This document shows positions 1-7,008 of a DNA stretch of 15,076 nucleotides, in pieces. Both the position numbers and the translations under genes were made by a program. The notes below the pieces were generated by a model. That model saw nothing but the letters and a program-made list of their open reading frames with translations, did no database searches and was not told the DNA's origin. The DNA is taken from positions 1 through 15,076 of the forward strand of contig NZ_CALHTQ010000017.1 in NCBI RefSeq assembly GCF_938039775.1, in the 5' to 3' direction. The stretch's first letter is position 1; the number at the start of each line of letters is the position of its first letter. The DNA is from an uncultured Mogibacterium sp. (lineage in GTDB: Bacteria; Bacillota_A; Clostridia; Peptostreptococcales; Anaerovoracaceae).

Positions 1-2
1 CA

Positions 3-143
3 TTTCATCCAAACCTTGCAGCTTCATGGCGAGCAAAGCTAAAGGAAGAGGTAAAAGAGCTGGATGTTATAATGTTTTACGGTATAAAGAGACCTAAAAA
101 AGATGTGGTATGCATGGAAGGTAGAAGGATTATCTGCATCTGA
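3..143 (+). CDS. C-terminal fragment of an unidentified protein (5' end outside window)
   Basis: An open frame enters from the left edge and ends at TGA 141-143, giving the last 46 residues of a protein that starts upstream. The fragment is basic and mixed in composition. It begins FHPNLAASWRAKLKEEVKEL and ends in a short hydrophobic stretch, VVCMEGRRIICI. The composition looks like real protein and no other frame stays open as long here, but I recognise no family. It converges on the minus-strand gene that ends at 171, and no clear terminator lies in the 27-nt gap. It could be a chance frame, because only 141 nt are visible. Confidence 0.4.
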   Translation, partial: FHPNLAASWRAKLKEEVKELDVIMFYGIKRPKKDVVCMEGRRIICI

Positions 144-170
144 AAGCAAGAAGGGCAATTAGTCGTAATA

Positions 171-686
171 CTAAAGTCTATCTATTAGCTTGTTTCCTAG
201 TGAAATTAATGCATCTACATCAGTTATACTGCCTGTTGCAAAAGGGTTCCAGTTAGGGGATAGTAAACTCTGAGCTTCTCTGGCTCTAGAACGAAGTTGT
301 ATTTTTTCATCGCCAGTAAAGATATCTAATGAAGCAGCTTTTGCGAAAAATTTAGATTTTACGTCCTTGAATTTACATGAAACTACAGTGCCCGAGAGGA
401 TCTCCTTATCATCACATAGAATTGTAACTTCGCTTCCGTCAAGTTCGACAGTATATTCTTTAACAAATTTAGATTGCATTTTGCTAGCTATATGAAAACT
501 GAAATTTACGAAAACGAAAATCGTTAAGACGAAGAGGACTGGATGTGATCTAACGATATCCAAGAGATTAAGAAAGAATATAATCAATTGTATAGCTAGA
601 ATAGGTAGCAATATCACCGCAGGAAAAAGCAACCCTACATAAACATCTGATTTAGCCGTCGTTGCAGAAAAAGTGTATCTATCCAT
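171..686 (-). CDS. Small membrane protein of unknown function
   Basis: This frame encodes 171 residues from ATG 686-684, preceded on the minus strand by GAGGAT six bases upstream, a usable ribosome binding site. Two hydrophobic segments (about residues 16-40 and 48-67) form a helical hairpin near the N-terminus. A soluble C-terminal part of about 100 residues follows, with alternating beta-like strands (KEYTVELDGSEVTILCDD) and a basic, helical end. The layout, two membrane helices plus a small cytoplasmic domain, resembles many uncharacterised Firmicute proteins, including those with YcxB-like C-terminal domains. That resemblance is only a suggestion. The gene appears to be monocistronic, with a possible leader at 687-855. 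No function is assigned. Confidence 0.7.
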   Translation of the reverse strand: MDRYTFSATTAKSDVYVGLLFPAVILLPILAIQLIIFFLNLLDIVRSHPVLFVLTIFVFVNFSFHIASKMQSKFVKEYTVELDGSEVTILCDDKEILSGTVVSCKFKDVKSKFFAKAASLDIFTGDEKIQLRSRAREAQSLLSPNWNPFATGSITDVDALISLGNKLIDRL

Positions 687-712
687 GTTAATATCCTCGA
701 ACTTATATAAAT

Positions 713-747
713 AGCTGCTTCTATCTTATAACTAATCGAGAGCAGCT
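713..747 (-). repeat. Inverted repeat in the leader of the small membrane protein gene
   Basis: The arms AGCTGCT (713-719) and AGCAGCT (741-747) pair perfectly over 7 bp around a 21-nt loop. The hairpin lies 27 nt upstream of the start codon of the 171-686 gene and downstream (minus-strand sense) of the terminator-like hairpin at 791-827. No U-tract follows, so it does not look like a terminator. It may be a leader structure or chance. Confidence 0.35.
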
Positions 748-790
748 GCCAGACATATTTGGTTTTGCTAAAAGTAGTGTAAGCCGTGAA

Positions 791-827
791 ACAACAAAAG
801 AGAAGCAAGCGGGTAGCTGGCTTCTCT
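791..827 (-). terminator. Rho-independent terminator, minus strand
   Basis: An 8-bp stem (799-806 with 820-827), one A.G mismatch, 3 more pairs and a GGGTA loop (plus-strand reading) form a hairpin. Read on the minus strand it is followed by a U-rich tail (TTTGTTGTTT). It lies about 130 nt past the stop codon of the secreted-protein gene 959-1678, so it most simply terminates that transcript. Because a candidate promoter (860-888) lies just before it, it could instead act in the leader of the 171-686 gene. Confidence 0.6.
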
Positions 828-859
828 CTATTCATTTAATAACAAATATATATACATCC

Positions 860-888
860 ATATAAAATGGTGCGCTCTTTCTCGTCAA
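860..888 (-). promoter_or_regulatory. Candidate sigma-A promoter, minus strand
   Basis: On the minus strand TTGACG (883-888) is separated by 17 nt from TTATAT (860-865). The predicted transcript would start near 853, cross the hairpin at 791-827 and reach the 171-686 gene. The -35 is 5/6 to consensus; the -10 is weaker. Confidence 0.4.
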
Positions 889-958
889 TGTTACCTCAGC
901 GTGGGGATTATAGGGATCCTTCTGCCTATCTGCATGACGATTTAAGAGTCTTAAAATC

Positions 959-1678
959 TTACCAATTTGTCGCTATATCTATCTGTGTTGGATTGCTCGC
1001 TGCAAAACCACCTGTATCACATACGATTCCTGTTCCAAGAGATGTGGAAACTAAGGAACCTTTAGGGTGTTTTGTATAGCTAGCTGCAACCATTACGTAG
1101 TTTCCTAGCATCTTGACTCCGTCAGCTCTAACCCAGTAGTCAGATGACGAATATCCATATCTGCTCATAGCTGCTACAACTCTCGACATGTTGAGGTTAT
1201 AGTATGTCTCTTTGCCAGAAGGGCCATTGTTAGTTCCCTTGGACTTAGTGAGAATGCTTCCTGTATAAGTGTAAGTCACAGTAGTAGCTGTGCGGCTGGA
1301 TTCACTGTTTTTTGCTTCTTCTTCAGCCTTCTTCCTAGCCTTTTCCTCTTCGACGTCATTTACGGTTTTAGTTCCAGTTGCAACCAAAGGAGCTGAATAA
1401 GTGCTGGTAGTCGCATGAGTAGCAACGGTGTCAGCTGCTGAACCTGTAAGTTGTGTAACAGGTGTATCAGCTGCATCAACAGCAACATCAATCTCAGTGC
1501 AGTCTGGAATGTTGGATTCCTGCTTGTGCTGAGCAGTTATCTTTGCGGGGATGCCGGTACGAGTCGAATCGGACTGAGTAGCAGCGGCAACGTACTTGCT
1601 CGTAGATACTACAAATATAAGTAGTAGGCATACAAGAGATACGATGTGCGCTATCGATCTAATTTTTGCGTGGTTCAT
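959..1678 (-). CDS. Secreted protein with C-terminal 3D-like (double-psi beta-barrel) domain
   Basis: The protein has 239 residues from ATG 1678-1676, with AAGGAG five bases upstream on the minus strand. Residues about 11-33 form a signal peptide or anchor (VSLVCLLLIFVVST), with a possible cleavage site after the VAAA run. Residues about 34-105 are Thr/Ala/Ser-rich and look disordered. A short charged helix follows (EEEKARKKAEEEAKNSE, about 110-126). The last 100 residues look like a folded domain: a YVMVAA strand, then LVSTSLGTGIVCDTGG with D221, then IDIATNW with D234. The DTGG...DI..W pattern resembles the 3D domain of Clostridia and Bacillus cell-wall-associated proteins (YabE/YocH/MltA-like fold), so a role at the peptidoglycan is inferred. 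A candidate extended -10 (TGGTACAAT, minus strand, complement of 1715-1723) lies 37 nt upstream, with no good -35. The family call is by motif only. Confidence 0.7.
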   Translation of the reverse strand: MNHAKIRSIAHIVSLVCLLLIFVVSTSKYVAAATQSDSTRTGIPAKITAQHKQESNIPDCTEIDVAVDAADTPVTQLTGSAADTVATHATTSTYSAPLVATGTKTVNDVEEEKARKKAEEEAKNSESSRTATTVTYTYTGSILTKSKGTNNGPSGKETYYNLNMSRVVAAMSRYGYSSSDYWVRADGVKMLGNYVMVAASYTKHPKGSLVSTSLGTGIVCDTGGFAASNPTQIDIATNW

Positions 1679-1846
1679 ACTTTCTCCTTCCGTTCGGAAT
1701 AACTTATAGTGAATATTGTACCAAACATGAACACGCTGAATCTAAAGGCTATGTGAAATTTCTGCTATATAACGATGAGCTTAATTAAATATAAAATGTG
1801 TGTTATTATTAAAATCAAATAGATAACTTTGCAGGGAGAGCATGCT

Positions 1847-3712
1847 ATGAATGATACGAACAACACAATTAATACTGAAGCAACAGCTAACCCATTCGGA
1901 GCAGACTCGTTTATTGAGAAGAAGGGGACAGATTGTGGTCGTTTCTGGTACAAGGATATAAGAGAGATAACTACGCTGAGGGAATTGCTGGATGAAAGCA
2001 TTCAAAAGTATGGCGAAAGACCAGCTTTTTGGGTAAAAGCAAAGCGTGGTGGAGAGTACATTCCCGTACCCTACGAAGTGCTCGGCCGCGACGTCTCAGC
2101 TATTGGAACGATGTTACTTGAGCTTGCATCCGATGAACGCCGTGTAGCGGTTATTGGCGAAGGAAGCTATGAATGGATTGCTTCATATCTTGCGACTATG
2201 AACGCAGGGCTTGTTGTAGTGCCAATCGACAAGGAGCTCGGAGGAGATGAAATCAAGAATCTTCTCGATGCATCGAACTGTCATACGGTCATCTGTTCAG
2301 CCGAATGCGCTCCTAAGCTTTCAAATATCATAACGATTACAGACCTTATTATTACGGAGTTTTACGGCGATAGAACAGCTCTCGATGATAAGCCGGAGAC
2401 CTTGCTCAAAGGTGTGAATGAATTTGAGAGAACGGGGAGAAATGTTCACCTCTGGAGAGATTTATTGGTCAAAGGTGAGGAGAAGCTCGCGAGCGGCAGC
2501 ACTGCTTTTGCAGATGTAGAAATTGATCCAGATGAAATGGCGGTAATTCTGTTCACTTCAGGAACAACGGGCACTCCAAAGGGCGTTATGCTCAATCATC
2601 GCAACATCACGGTCAATATCATGGATGTGTGCCGCATCGCAAATATCCATCCGTGGGACAAAACACTGTCAATTCTGCCAATCCACCACACTTACGAATG
2701 CACGCTCGGCATGCTTCTCGTGCTGTATCGAGGGGCGAGCACGGCGTTTTGTGAGGGAATGAAATATATCGTCAAGAATATGCATGAGGCTGAAAATACA
2801 GTCGTTATCGTGGTACCGAGAGTTCTCGAGATGATTCACAGCCGAATCATGAAGACAATCAAGAAGTCAGGAAAGGAAAAGACTTTCAGAAGAGCACTGA
2901 AGGCTAGCCGTAGTGCGCGCAGGTTCGGAGTTAACGTGAGCAGAACGCTATTTAAGCAGATTATCAACGAACTCGGGGGTAAGCTCAGAATAGTAATTAC
3001 AGGGGCAGCGGCACTTTCACCAGAGATTTGTAAGGATTTTGAAGACTTTGGAATCACAGTTCTGCAGGGATATGGGATGACTGAGTGCACACCTTTAATC
3101 ACTGGGACGCCTCAAAGCGCTGCCAGAGATAGGTACGACAAATCTGGTTCTGTCGGAGTACCGGTGAATACTGGAACGGTGAGAATCATAAATCCAGACG
3201 AAAATGGCGTTGGTGAAATTCTATTTAAAGGGCCAAATGTAATGCTCGGGTACTACAATCTACCTGAGGCAACGACAGAAGTGCTCGAAGATGGCTGGCT
3301 CAGAACGGGTGATATCGGATACTTTGATGCGGACGGCTGGCTATTCTTAACGGGACGTGCGAAGAATGTAATCGTTACTAATGCGGGTGAGAACATCTAC
3401 CCGGAGGAAATCGAGGACTACATAAATAGACACGCATATATATCCGATTCGATGGTATTTGCTTCGGGTGATTCGGAGGATATCGTTGCTGTTCAGATTC
3501 TACCTGACAAGGACGAAATCAAGGACGAACTTGGAATCGTTCCACCAGACGATGAGCTAGAAACGCTATTAAAAGGTGTTATAACGGAACTAAACATGGG
3601 GCTCGCTCCATTCAAACGAATTCGTGAGGTATATGTGCGCAAGGAGGATTTCGTAAGAACGACTACGCGCAAGATTAAGCGTCAGGAAAATAAACTGGAA
3701 GATCTGAAATAA
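1847..3712 (+). CDS. AMP-forming long-chain acyl-CoA synthetase (ANL superfamily)
   Basis: It activates a fatty acid with ATP to an acyl-adenylate and transfers the acyl group to CoA, probably feeding lipid synthesis or fatty-acid uptake. The protein is 621 residues, normal for FadD/Acs-type enzymes. Visible motifs: the P-loop SGTTGTPKG (238-246), the A5 motif GYGMTE (408-413), TGD (487-489, adenylate binding) with the hinge GRAKNVIVTNAGENIYPEE after it, and the C-terminal TTRKIKR whose K609 sits where the adenylation lysine lies in this superfamily. The ATG at 1847 is chosen because GGGAG (1834-1838) is 8 nt upstream; a TTG 18 nt earlier would overlap that site. It stands alone, upstream of a strong terminator. 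I saw no convincing promoter in 1740-1833, only A/T-rich sequence. Substrate chain length cannot be read from sequence. Confidence 0.92.
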   Translation: MNDTNNTINTEATANPFGADSFIEKKGTDCGRFWYKDIREITTLRELLDESIQKYGERPAFWVKAKRGGEYIPVPYEVLGRDVSAIGTMLLELASDERRVAVIGEGSYEWIASYLATMNAGLVVVPIDKELGGDEIKNLLDASNCHTVICSAECAPKLSNIITITDLIITEFYGDRTALDDKPETLLKGVNEFERTGRNVHLWRDLLVKGEEKLASGSTAFADVEIDPDEMAVILFTSGTTGTPKGVMLNHRNITVNIMDVCRIANIHPWDKTLSILPIHHTYECTLGMLLVLYRGASTAFCEGMKYIVKNMHEAENTVVIVVPRVLEMIHSRIMKTIKKSGKEKTFRRALKASRSARRFGVNVSRTLFKQIINELGGKLRIVITGAAALSPEICKDFEDFGITVLQGYGMTECTPLITGTPQSAARDRYDKSGSVGVPVNTGTVRIINPDENGVGEILFKGPNVMLGYYNLPEATTEVLEDGWLRTGDIGYFDADGWLFLTGRAKNVIVTNAGENIYPEEIEDYINRHAYISDSMVFASGDSEDIVAVQILPDKDEIKDELGIVPPDDELETLLKGVITELNMGLAPFKRIREVYVRKEDFVRTTTRKIKRQENKLEDLK

Positions 3713-3726
3713 CGTGATAAACAAAG

Positions 3727-3753
3727 AAACGCAACTCCTAAGAGTTGCGTTTT
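3727..3753. terminator. Bidirectional rho-independent terminator
   Basis: A perfect 11-bp stem (3727-3737 with 3742-3752) closes a 4-nt loop (CTAA). On the plus strand the stem runs into TTTTT and ends the acyl-CoA synthetase transcript 15 nt after its stop codon. On the minus strand the complementary A-rich flank becomes a U-rich tail (TTTCTTTGTTT), and the hairpin starts immediately after the tRNA CCA end, so it should also end the tRNA transcript. Confidence 0.88.
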
Positions 3754-3829
3754 TGGTGCGTGATCAGGGGTTCGAACCCTGGACACCCTGATTAAGAGTC
3801 AGGTGCTCTGCCAGCTGAGCTAATCACAC
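3754..3829 (-). tRNA. tRNA-Lys (anticodon CTT)
   Basis: Read on the minus strand this is a complete cloverleaf. It has a 7-bp acceptor stem (GTGTGAT with ATCACGC, one G-T pair), a D arm with TAGCTCAGCTGGCAGAGC, anticodon stem CCTGA/TCAGG with loop CTCTTAA (anticodon CTT), a 5-nt variable loop, T stem CAGGG/CCCTG with TTCGAAC, discriminator A and an encoded CCA (3754-3756). It reads AAG codons, which are frequent in the genes here. It is a single tRNA in opposite orientation to its neighbours, with its own promoter and the shared terminator. No att-like duplication was seen around it. Confidence 0.95.
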
Positions 3830-3859
3830 GTATCAAGTTATCCGCTTAACAGCTTATAT

Positions 3860-3888
3860 AGTCTAGCATTGATTTAAAAGGCAGTCAA
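3860..3888 (-). promoter_or_regulatory. Promoter of tRNA-Lys, minus strand
   Basis: On the minus strand TTGACT (3883-3888) lies 17 nt from TAGACT (3860-3865), and the -10 is preceded by TGC, giving an extended TGn -10. The predicted start near 3853 leaves a leader of about 24 nt before the mature tRNA 5' end at 3829. Confidence 0.65.
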
Positions 3889-4299
3889 GCCAAAGTTTGG
3901 ATTTTTTTGGATTTATTTAATTTTGTTTAACTCCTGATAGGCTCAATTATGAATTAAACCATGTTAATCTAGAGGTTTTAGTTTTGGAAAGCGATTGTAT
4001 TTATAAAATACTTTAAATATGCCTCTAATTATCACAGGTCTTCAATAATAATAAAATCAAAAGTGATACAATAAAAAAGAAGCAGCGCGACTAAAACAGG
4101 TGCAGGAAATGTTGCATTTCCACAATAAATAGGAACACGGGTGGGACTGATTCCTATAAATTGATAATGCGCATGCTTCTTGACGGATAATGTTATCATA
4201 GAAAAGGTGGAAAAGAAAGAATAAAAAGAATAAAACGACAATAATTTTGCATAAAATTATATATTTGCTACGTGAATTCCACTAATTGCAAGTGAAATC
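3889..4299. other. A/T-rich intergenic region without a convincing gene
   Basis: These 411 bp lie between the divergent tRNA and zinc-ribbon promoters. They are strongly A/T-rich up to about 4075 and contain T-runs (3901-3930) and a small hairpin (GTATT/AATAC near 4000). The compact inverted-repeat structure at 4077-4181 is listed separately. A 69-codon minus-strand frame (4032-4241) crosses the region but has no protein-like character. No plausible coding gene was found. Confidence 0.6.
4077..4181. other. Structured element: three-way-junction-like nested inverted repeats
   Basis: A 12-bp closing helix pairs 4077-4088 with 4169-4181, with a single bulged base at 4173. Inside it are two separate hairpins. 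GGAAATG/CATTTCC (4105-4111 with 4115-4121) is 7 bp with a 3-nt loop. ATAGGAA/TTCCTAT (4129-4135 with 4151-4157) is 7 bp with a 15-nt loop, CACGGGTGGGACTGA. On the minus strand the closing helix is followed by TTTTATTG, as in a terminator. The architecture fits a small structured RNA or cis-regulatory leader, but it matches no class I recognise and has no obvious promoter. It lies 120 nt upstream of the promoter at 4300-4328, so on the plus strand it would not be in that transcript. Confidence 0.45.
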
Positions 4300-4328
4300 T
4301 TGATATTAACTTATCCTTGTTGTATAAT
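4300..4328 (+). promoter_or_regulatory. Strong sigma-A promoter upstream of the zinc-ribbon gene
   Basis: TTGATA (4300-4305) and a perfect TATAAT (4323-4328) are spaced by 17 nt. Transcription should start near 4335, leaving an 80-nt leader before the ATG at 4415. A second TTGACA (4352-4357) has no -10 at the right distance. Confidence 0.78.
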
Positions 4329-4366
4329 TTCCAATGAATCTTTATAGAAGATTGACAACCAGCACA

Positions 4367-4385
4367 AAAGCGGGATGCTCGCTTT
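4367..4385 (+). other. Leader hairpin of the zinc-ribbon gene
   Basis: AAAGCGGG (4367-4374) pairs with CTCGCTTT (4378-4385) over 8 bp, including one G-T pair, with a 3-nt loop. It lies in the 5' untranslated region 18 nt upstream of the GGGAGG ribosome binding site. The bases after it are AGTGTTTT, too weak to call a terminator. Confidence 0.4.
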
Positions 4386-4414
4386 AGTGTTTTCAGTGGA
4401 TTTGGGAGGTAACA

Positions 4415-6937
4415 ATGTTCTGTAGCAATTGTGGCAACGAAGTAGCAGAAGGCGCTAAGTTTTGCAGTGGATGTGGTGCAAGATTAAGCCTTGATGCAGA
4501 ACCGTCAGTACACGAACATACAGCGTTTAGTTCGTCGAGTAAAGAAGGAAATATGATGGACAAGAGAGAATCTTCTACGAAGTTCGACTTTGATTTCGGA
4601 TCTGAGAATCTAGAGATTAAGGAGCCTAAGAAGAAAACAAGCTCGGTTTCTTTCGATTGGAGCTCAGTAATTGAGGAGAGTCATAAGAAGCCAACAAAGA
4701 AAATCAGATCTCCTTGGGAGACAACTGGAATTGATGATGAAGAGGCTGAGGCAGTTACTCAGTCGTTCAGTTCAGTTAATAATGATTGGGATAGATCCAA
4801 TTCTGCTCAGCCTGTACATAAGGCTGAAGAGACTTCTTCACTCGAGGAAATGCTCAAGCGTGATTCCGCAGCTGCTCCGGCATCTGGTCATGGACGCACT
4901 ATGAATTTCATCGAGGTTATGAAGCATGAGAAGGAAGAACGAGAGAGAGCTGCAAGGGAAGCTGAAGAGGCATCCGTTTCGACAGACTTCGATTTTAGTG
5001 AGTCTATTCTTCCTAATGAAGAGAGAGAAAACACTCAGGGATATACTGAACTCAAGGACGATATCGTTGCTGAGCTAGATAAGCAGGCAAGCGAGATGGA
5101 TGAAAAGGAAGTGTCGCACAGATTAGATGCAGCTTCTGCTGATTTTGATGAGTATTTAAATGCTCGTCGCAAGTCGCATGAGGAAGTTTTCCAGGCGGAG
5201 CCACCACACAACTTCGTTGATGATATGGTTCATGTATCTGCAGCAGATACTAGGGACGAGTTCAAGCTTCCTGCGGATGAGTTTGAGACAGAGCTCTCAG
5301 CATTTATCCACGGTAACGAAGAGGACAAGGAAGAATCATCTGTTGAGAGAACAGATGATGACCTATTTAACTTCGATGTTGAGATTGAAGATACAGACGA
5401 AGATGAGGAGACTGTAAGCCAGTACCTCGACTACGTGACACCAAGCAGAGTTTCGCGTGCTGAAGAGCGTGCGGAAGCTGAAGCATTTGAGTTTGATGAT
5501 GAGGATGATGACGACGAAGATGAGCCAGAGACATTCTCATATGACGAACTTACAGATGATAACAAGGAGCCAGAGACGAATTACGAACTCGACCCTAAGG
5601 AAACACCTAAGGAAGAGGACTTGGATGATTTCGCATTTGGCGATGAAGATATAGACGTTCCATATGAGGAGCCTATCAACTATTCAGAGCTATACATGGA
5701 CGAAGAGGCTGAGAAGTCTGAGCAGCCAGTTGCTCCAGAAGTAGTTGCGCCTCATGACCAGGAAGAAGTAAAGGAAGATACTGTTGTAGTTGAAAAACCC
5801 GAGGTTGCAGCTGCATCAGTAGAACCAGTTACTCCAGTAATTGAGCATGTAGTAGAGCCAGTGGCAGAACCAGTAGATTCAGAGCCTGCACCGGCTGTTT
5901 CCGAAGCTATGGAAGCAGTTGCTAAGCCTGCTGAGTCTGTTGAGGATGCAGAAGTTGCTGCGGCAAAGGCAATCGAGAGCGAGATTGCGAATCTGCAGAA
6001 GAGACTCGCTGAACTTCTCGGCAAGGATCCATCTGAGACGGTAGAGCTACCAACTCGAGATGTTGTAACGGCAGAAGAACTCGTGCAGGAGCCTGTACAG
6101 GAAAAAGCAGAGTCAGAGGTAGTTGCTGCTCCGGCTAAATCAGAGCTTACAAGCCTAGAGTCAGAACTTGCGGCACTAGGATTTGATACAATAGATGATG
6201 AGCCGGATGAAGAGGCTGATATGCTATTCTCTGCAGATGACGTGGCAGATGCTAATGCTGCAGTCGTAGAGGAGAGCAGCGATGAGCTAAAACAGGAAGA
6301 GGTTATGTCGATTGACGACCTTCAGAAGGACCTGTTTGGCGCAGAAGCTGATGATGCTGGTATGGAAGCAACTCGCAAGATTGACAAGTTCTACACTCTC
6401 TATCGCAAGAATGAAGAGTTCCAGCAGCTACTCGATGAAGAATATCAGAAACTCCAGAATGGAAGTGCAGACTACACACTGATGAGTGATGTACTGGCTG
6501 AATATGAGGATGAGGAAGAAGTAGAGGAATCGCCTGTTGAAGCGCAACACGAGACAGTTGAAGCTGTAGTAAAGGCAGAGTCAGCTAAGCTTGAAGCGGC
6601 TAAGAAAGAAGCGGGATCAGAACTCAGCAACAGTGCTAATGTTACTGAACCAATCACTGCTGCTACAACTCTAGTTAGCTCCCCAACGCAGACTGCAGTT
6701 AACACAGCGAGCACTATCGCACCGTCTGTAGTCGACGATGATGACGAAGAGTCACACAAGGGTGGATTTCTAACAGCAATTGCAGTTATCGTAGCTATCC
6801 TGCTCGTTCTGCTCTTAGTAGTGATACTTATTCTCAACTTCGCACCAGATAGCAGCATCGCTCAACGCATCAGCGAAATTATTGGAAAGTTTACAAACTT
6901 CGCATCGCTGGGCGATAATTCGGAATTGCTACTATAA
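4415..6937 (+). CDS. Zinc-ribbon, acidic disordered, tail-anchored membrane protein
   Basis: The protein has 840 residues; GGGAGG 7 nt upstream fixes the start. Residues 3-23 are a zinc ribbon with C3, C6, C17 and C20 in CxxC...CxxCG spacing. About 750 residues follow that are extremely rich in Glu and Asp, with recurring F-D-F and D/E blocks (for example a run of 9 acidic residues near 365), a Val/Pro/Glu-rich part (about 440-500), a short coiled-coil-like helix (AIESEIANLQKRLAELLG) and a more ordered helix (KIDKFYTLYRKNEEFQQLLD, about 655-675). Residues 783-809 form one transmembrane helix, leaving about 30 residues outside; with the ribbon inside, this is a tail-anchored topology. The zinc ribbon is common in Firmicute membrane proteins, but the combination has no known function to me. 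It is followed 71 nt later by the UPF0182 gene and probably shares its transcript. Confidence 0.85.
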   Translation: MFCSNCGNEVAEGAKFCSGCGARLSLDAEPSVHEHTAFSSSSKEGNMMDKRESSTKFDFDFGSENLEIKEPKKKTSSVSFDWSSVIEESHKKPTKKIRSPWETTGIDDEEAEAVTQSFSSVNNDWDRSNSAQPVHKAEETSSLEEMLKRDSAAAPASGHGRTMNFIEVMKHEKEERERAAREAEEASVSTDFDFSESILPNEERENTQGYTELKDDIVAELDKQASEMDEKEVSHRLDAASADFDEYLNARRKSHEEVFQAEPPHNFVDDMVHVSAADTRDEFKLPADEFETELSAFIHGNEEDKEESSVERTDDDLFNFDVEIEDTDEDEETVSQYLDYVTPSRVSRAEERAEAEAFEFDDEDDDDEDEPETFSYDELTDDNKEPETNYELDPKETPKEEDLDDFAFGDEDIDVPYEEPINYSELYMDEEAEKSEQPVAPEVVAPHDQEEVKEDTVVVEKPEVAAASVEPVTPVIEHVVEPVAEPVDSEPAPAVSEAMEAVAKPAESVEDAEVAAAKAIESEIANLQKRLAELLGKDPSETVELPTRDVVTAEELVQEPVQEKAESEVVAAPAKSELTSLESELAALGFDTIDDEPDEEADMLFSADDVADANAAVVEESSDELKQEEVMSIDDLQKDLFGAEADDAGMEATRKIDKFYTLYRKNEEFQQLLDEEYQKLQNGSADYTLMSDVLAEYEDEEEVEESPVEAQHETVEAVVKAESAKLEAAKKEAGSELSNSANVTEPITAATTLVSSPTQTAVNTASTIAPSVVDDDDEESHKGGFLTAIAVIVAILLVLLLVVILILNFAPDSSIAQRISEIIGKFTNFASLGDNSELLL

Positions 6938-6953
6938 GAGTAATTTAAACGTA

Positions 6954-6988
6954 AATGCAGCGGCAGGCTTGACGGCTACCGCTGCATT
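6954..6988 (+). other. Intercistronic hairpin before the UPF0182 gene
   Basis: AATGCAGCGG (6954-6963) and CCGCTGCATT (6979-6988) pair perfectly over 10 bp with a 15-nt loop. The next bases are ATATGG then TTTTT, so a weak or partial terminator is possible. It lies 11 nt before the ribosome binding site of the next gene, and could lower expression of the downstream cistron or protect mRNA ends. Confidence 0.55.
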
Positions 6989-7008
6989 ATATGGTTTTTG
7001 GAGAAATT

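Noticed and set aside
635..835. 66-codon minus-strand frame overlapping the 171-686 gene start
   Set aside because: It overlaps the terminator hairpin and the better-supported gene, and its translation is not protein-like.
867..1079. 70-codon plus-strand frame
   Set aside because: It runs antisense over the end of the secreted-protein gene 959-1678, has no ribosome binding site and shows no family resemblance.
3754..3829. tRNA gene as an integration site
   Set aside because: No integrase, no direct repeat of the tRNA 3' end and no foreign-looking cargo were seen nearby.
4129..4157. T-box-like core (CGGGTGGGACTG) within the hairpin loop
   Set aside because: It resembles the AGGGTGGNACCGCG T-box sequence, but the ACCGCG half is missing, the motif sits in a hairpin loop instead of an antiterminator bulge, no stem I or specifier loop is visible, and the downstream gene is not a synthetase or amino acid gene.
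4032..4241. 69-codon minus-strand frame
   Set aside because: It is Phe/Ser/Tyr-rich at one end, overlaps the paired structure at 4077-4181, and has no clear ribosome binding site or recognisable domain.
5752..6858. Ser/Thr/Ala-rich minus-strand frames (5752-6024 and 6472-6858)
   Set aside because: They are mirror images of the Glu/Asp/Val-rich codons of the zinc-ribbon gene; composition bias keeps the antisense frame open.
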